Source: Pullibacteroides sp964436335
GTDB taxonomy: Bacteria; Bacteroidota; Bacteroidia; Bacteroidales; P3
Length of the DNA: 8,384 bases
Assembly (NCBI GenBank): GCA_964436335.1
Contig: CAYTCD010000077.1
Coordinates: forward strand, 1-8,384
Reading direction: 5' to 3'
In this document: positions 5,885 to 8,384 of the stretch, piece by piece
How the letters are laid out: each line of letters starts with the position of its first letter
Numbering within the stretch: the first letter of the stretch is position 1
Program-made: the position numbers and the translations under genes
The notes under the pieces: model-generated
What the model saw: the letters and a program-made list of their open reading frames with translations, nothing else
What the model was told of the DNA's origin: nothing
Database searches by the model: none

Positions 5885-7083
5885 TCGCCCAGCTTGCCTG
5901 CCGGAAGTTCGTTTAAGGACTTGATGGAAACACCGGTATAGTAATGCTCTATCGCCTCCTGCACCGAATAGCCCAAATCGATCATCCTCACCACTCCTTC
6001 CTGGCTCAGGCCCACGCCATGCCCATAGCCGCGTCCTTCAAGCGTTACTTCGTTGCCCTTGGAACTGACGGAGAAAAAGGTTGACCGCAATTTCAAATCA
6101 TTCCGAATATTCTTTAGCGGAATACCGCCCGCAAAATACACCTTACGCTCCGGTTGCTTGAATGTAAGCGCGCTGTCTTTCATCTTCGCGTCACGGATAT
6201 CATAGCCATACGTACGGTTCAAGAAGTTGAGCCATTCCGAAACAGGCATGGTTTTTGTCCAAACAGCATTTTTCATGCCGAGCGAAAACGTATCGGCAAC
6301 CGAACGCAGATAACTTACCTGCGCATTCCATACATCTTCCGAATTGGCGGTCTGCCCACCCGAATTGGAATAAAAAGCCGCCGTTATCAGATGTTCCTTG
6401 CCATCCACAATAACATCGCCCGCCGACTGCACCGTGGCCGTCAATATCATCGGTGTGTTGTTGCGACACTGATACACCTGACAATGCACACCGTCACACA
6501 AGTCGAAACCCTCTTCGTTGTGGCGATGAAGATTGTTCATAGCGTAGGTGCGGGAAATGATGGCCTGTACCTTGTAGAAATCGGTCTGGTCGCTGATGCC
6601 GCGTACTTCCGACTGCACCACACCGGCCACATAGTTTTCCAAATCCACATGATTGATAAGAAAAAGCGTGTTCTTCTCCACACTCACATCCAAATGATCG
6701 TCGTAGTACCGTTTTACCGGATTCTTGCCTTCGGAGGCCAGACCGAAAATCGCCTTCAGTCCCACACCCTCAAAAATCAGATTGTAGTACGCCCCTATCC
6801 GCTCCTGCTTGTCATATACTTCTATCTGTCCTTCCTTTATCGAAAGCCTGAGCGAATAGCCCGCCGGCATATCCATGATAGGCCGGTGATCACCATCGTA
6901 AACCCTATATTGGCCCAATTCCGCCGTAAAGAGCAGTTCCGGATATGATTCCGTGGAAAATATCCTGACGGAAACATCCGTGGCCCGCCCGCAAAAAGGC
7001 AGCATCAGACAACAAAACAGCACCGCTCCCCGAAAAGGGGTAAGCCAACCGAAAGTCAATATGTGTCGAACCGTATTTTTCAT
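5881..7083 (-). CDS. Secreted SpoIID/LytB-domain protein (predicted peptidoglycan lytic transglycosylase)
   Basis: SpoIID-type enzymes cut glycan strands of peptidoglycan whose stem peptides have been removed. Of 400 residues, 1-34 look like a signal sequence with a hydrophobic core at 19-31 and a likely cut after GRA (32-34); no good lipobox is present. Residues 36-140 are an N-terminal beta-rich region. The SpoIID domain runs from about 142 to 385: DLENYVAGVVQSEVRG with Glu159 where the catalytic Glu is expected; KVQAIISRTYAM (171-182); DLCDGVHCQVYQ (194-205), whose Cys196, His200 and Cys201 resemble the zinc-binding stretch of SpoIID; SNSGGQTANSEDVW; and GRGYGHGVGLSQEG (350-363). The family is also common in non-spore-formers, where its role is little known. 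The gene starts 8 bases after lpxB and overlaps comEC by 4 bases. An AGAGAAGAAC stretch precedes the ATG. The domain call is secure; activity is inferred. Confidence 0.9.
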   Translation of the reverse strand: MKNTVRHILTFGWLTPFRGAVLFCCLMLPFCGRATDVSVRIFSTESYPELLFTAELGQYRVYDGDHRPIMDMPAGYSLRLSIKEGQIEVYDKQERIGAYYNLIFEGVGLKAIFGLASEGKNPVKRYYDDHLDVSVEKNTLFLINHVDLENYVAGVVQSEVRGISDQTDFYKVQAIISRTYAMNNLHRHNEEGFDLCDGVHCQVYQCRNNTPMILTATVQSAGDVIVDGKEHLITAAFYSNSGGQTANSEDVWNAQVSYLRSVADTFSLGMKNAVWTKTMPVSEWLNFLNRTYGYDIRDAKMKDSALTFKQPERKVYFAGGIPLKNIRNDLKLRSTFFSVSSKGNEVTLEGRGYGHGVGLSQEGVVRMIDLGYSVQEAIEHYYTGVSIKSLNELPAGKLGD

Positions 7084-7091
7084 GTTCTTCT

Positions 7092-8219
7092 CTATAAACG
7101 TTTGAACTGGGAAATTATCGAACCCGCCACTCTGTCCGAGATACCGGGAAGCCCCATAATATCCTTTAAATCAGTATAATATTTTTTTTGCTTTTTTCTC
7201 AAATCCGTATCCTCCGCCACACTTTCGAGTTCCAAAACGAGGCGTTCCTCGGTCAGATCCTTCTGCAAAAGTTCCGTTACCACTTCCTTGTCCATAATCA
7301 GGTTGACCAACGAGATAAAACGCACGTCTCTGTTCACCAACAAGCGACCTATCCTGTACGTACCCGCTGTTGTACGGTAGCAGACCACCTGCGGCATCGA
7401 AAACAAAGCCGCCTCAAGCGTGGAGGTGCCCGACTTCACCATGCCCGCACGGGCAATGGAAAAGAGGTCATAGGTATGGCCGCATACCCATTCTATGCCG
7501 GGATAATCCTTGAGGTAACGGCGATAAAGTTCCTCGGGCAGCGTGTGCGTGCCGGCCACCACATAGCGGTATTGCGGCATTCGGGCCGCCGCACGCAACA
7601 TAATGGGAAAGATATATTTGATTTCCTGTTTGCGGCTTCCAGGAAGAATCACAACCAAAGGACGCTTGTCTCCGCTGTTCTGATACCTTGCGATAAATTC
7701 CGCATCGGGACGGTAGGCGGCTATGGCATCCACCAACGGATTTCCTTCAAAACGGACCGTAGCGCCGTATGCCTCGTAAAACTTGTGTTCAAAGGGAAGC
7801 AGGGTATAAATCTGGTCTGTGTATTTCTTAAGTTTCCTGATACGCCCCGTACGCCATGCCCACACCTGCGGGGCGATATAATAAACCACCTTGAATCCTT
7901 GACTATGGGCGAAACGGGCCATCGGCATATTGAAACCCGGATAGTCGATAAGAATCACCACATCGGGCTTATAGGCCTTCATATCCCGGCGACAAAACCG
8001 CATGTTGTGCAAAATGGTACCCAAATGCGCCACCACTTCCACAAAACCCATAAAGGCCAAATCCCGGTAATGCTTCACCACCGTAGCTCCGGCCGCCTGC
8101 ATCAGATCTCCGCCCCAACAACGGAACTCAGCCTCGGAATCGAGTGCACGCAGGCTCTTTATCAAATTTGAGCCGTGCAAATCGCCGGAGGCTTCTCCCG
8201 ATATGATATAGTACTTCAT
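7092..8219 (-). CDS. lpxB: LpxB, lipid-A-disaccharide synthase
   Basis: This GT19 glycosyltransferase joins UDP-2,3-diacylglucosamine and lipid X (2,3-diacylglucosamine-1-phosphate) into the lipid A disaccharide on the inner face of the cytoplasmic membrane. The 375 residues match family length (E. coli 382). Landmarks in order are SGEASGDLHGSNL (7-19), GFVEVV (58-63), IDYPGFN (91-97), YIAPQVWAWR (114-123), FEGNPLVD (157-164), LPGSRKQEI (192-200), KSGTSTLEAAL (262-272) and NLIMDKEVVTELLQ (306-319). No key segment is missing. The start ATG (8217-8219) gives the expected N-terminus and has an AAGG ribosome site upstream. It begins 7 bases after nth and ends 8 bases before the spoIID-like gene, so it appears to be part of one operon. 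Its presence marks a Gram-negative, lipid A-making organism. Confidence 0.97.
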   Translation of the reverse strand: MKYYIISGEASGDLHGSNLIKSLRALDSEAEFRCWGGDLMQAAGATVVKHYRDLAFMGFVEVVAHLGTILHNMRFCRRDMKAYKPDVVILIDYPGFNMPMARFAHSQGFKVVYYIAPQVWAWRTGRIRKLKKYTDQIYTLLPFEHKFYEAYGATVRFEGNPLVDAIAAYRPDAEFIARYQNSGDKRPLVVILPGSRKQEIKYIFPIMLRAAARMPQYRYVVAGTHTLPEELYRRYLKDYPGIEWVCGHTYDLFSIARAGMVKSGTSTLEAALFSMPQVVCYRTTAGTYRIGRLLVNRDVRFISLVNLIMDKEVVTELLQKDLTEERLVLELESVAEDTDLRKKQKKYYTDLKDIMGLPGISDRVAGSIISQFKRL

Positions 8220-8226
8220 AACTGCC

Positions 8227-8384
8227 TTAGGATTGAGTCTTTTGTTTTTTTTCCGCCTTCAGCGCCTTGCCATAAGTATTTTTGTAATAGGCACACCATG
8301 ATTTGAGACCGCATGCGGCACATTTCGGATTGCGTGCCGTACACTCGTAGCGACCGTGAAGGATAAGCCAATGATGAGCCAATC
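8227..8384 (-). CDS. nth: Endonuclease III, C-terminal fragment (5' end beyond the window)
   Basis: Endonuclease III is a DNA glycosylase/AP lyase that removes oxidised pyrimidines in base-excision repair. Only the last 51 residues lie in the window. They begin LAHHWLILHGRYEC and carry the four cysteines of the [4Fe-4S] cluster at the exact family spacing C-x6-C-x2-C-x5-C (codons at 8341, 8320, 8311 and 8293). A basic tail (KALKAEKKQKTQS) ends at a TAA at 8227-8229. The helix-hairpin-helix and catalytic Lys/Asp lie outside the window. The tail ends 7 bases before lpxB, which puts nth first among the visible genes of the operon. MutY shares a similar cluster, but the HHWLILHGR lead-in and the stop so soon after the cluster favour Nth. 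Confidence 0.92.
   Translation of the reverse strand, partial: LAHHWLILHGRYECTARNPKCAACGLKSWCAYYKNTYGKALKAEKKQKTQS

Noticed and set aside
6154..6948. 264-codon open frame on the plus strand
   Set aside because: It lies wholly antisense within the SpoIID-like gene and has no known motif.
7188..8171. 327-codon open frame on the plus strand
   Set aside because: It is antisense to lpxB, whose family motifs run the full length; the plus-strand translation is His/Arg-rich with no recognisable domain, as expected of a shadow frame.

Overview
The window looks like core-genome chromosome from a member of the Bacteroidota, most likely order Bacteroidales. The evidence is an OmpA-family lipoprotein with the CVSQKKY-type start typical of that phylum, a LuxR-type C-terminal region of the Bacteroidota variety, and TAnnTTTG promoter -7 elements, with few strong Shine-Dalgarno sites. 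Base composition is moderate by eye (near 50% G+C). I cannot name the genus. I see no mobile element, CRISPR array, rRNA or tRNA, and no gene-free stretch longer than about 125 bases.

Left part (1-2401). The 3' end of rlmN (23S rRNA/tRNA m2A methyltransferase, radical SAM) runs rightward. Its stop abuts, with no base between, the stop of a leftward gene for a single-pass membrane protein with a C-terminal LuxR-type helix-turn-helix. Upstream of that gene, on the same strand, is slyD (FKBP-type prolyl isomerase/chaperone).

Centre (2402-4345). A 124-bp intergenic region separates slyD (leftward) from xth (rightward, exodeoxyribonuclease III). It carries two mirror-image TAAATTTG elements that form a 10-bp inverted repeat, plus a 12-bp palindrome and a short direct repeat. 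After xth comes an OmpA-family lipoprotein with a long coiled coil and a peptidoglycan-binding domain. A strong bidirectional terminator (4297-4344) closes it against the convergent operon on the right.

Right part (4343-8384). Four leftward genes are packed into an apparent operon: nth (3' end only, endonuclease III), lpxB (lipid A disaccharide synthase), a secreted SpoIID/LytB-domain protein, and a comEC/Rec2-like membrane channel. The gaps are 7 bp, 8 bp and a 4-bp overlap (TTGA, with comEC starting at TTG). The operon joins base-excision repair, lipid A synthesis, peptidoglycan cleavage and a DNA-uptake-type channel. The ComEC protein lacks the C-terminal metallo-beta-lactamase domain of the Bacillus protein.

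No clearly new system is evident. The points most worth a second look are the divergent promoter region, the membrane-tethered LuxR-type protein, and the lpxB-spoIID-comEC coupling.
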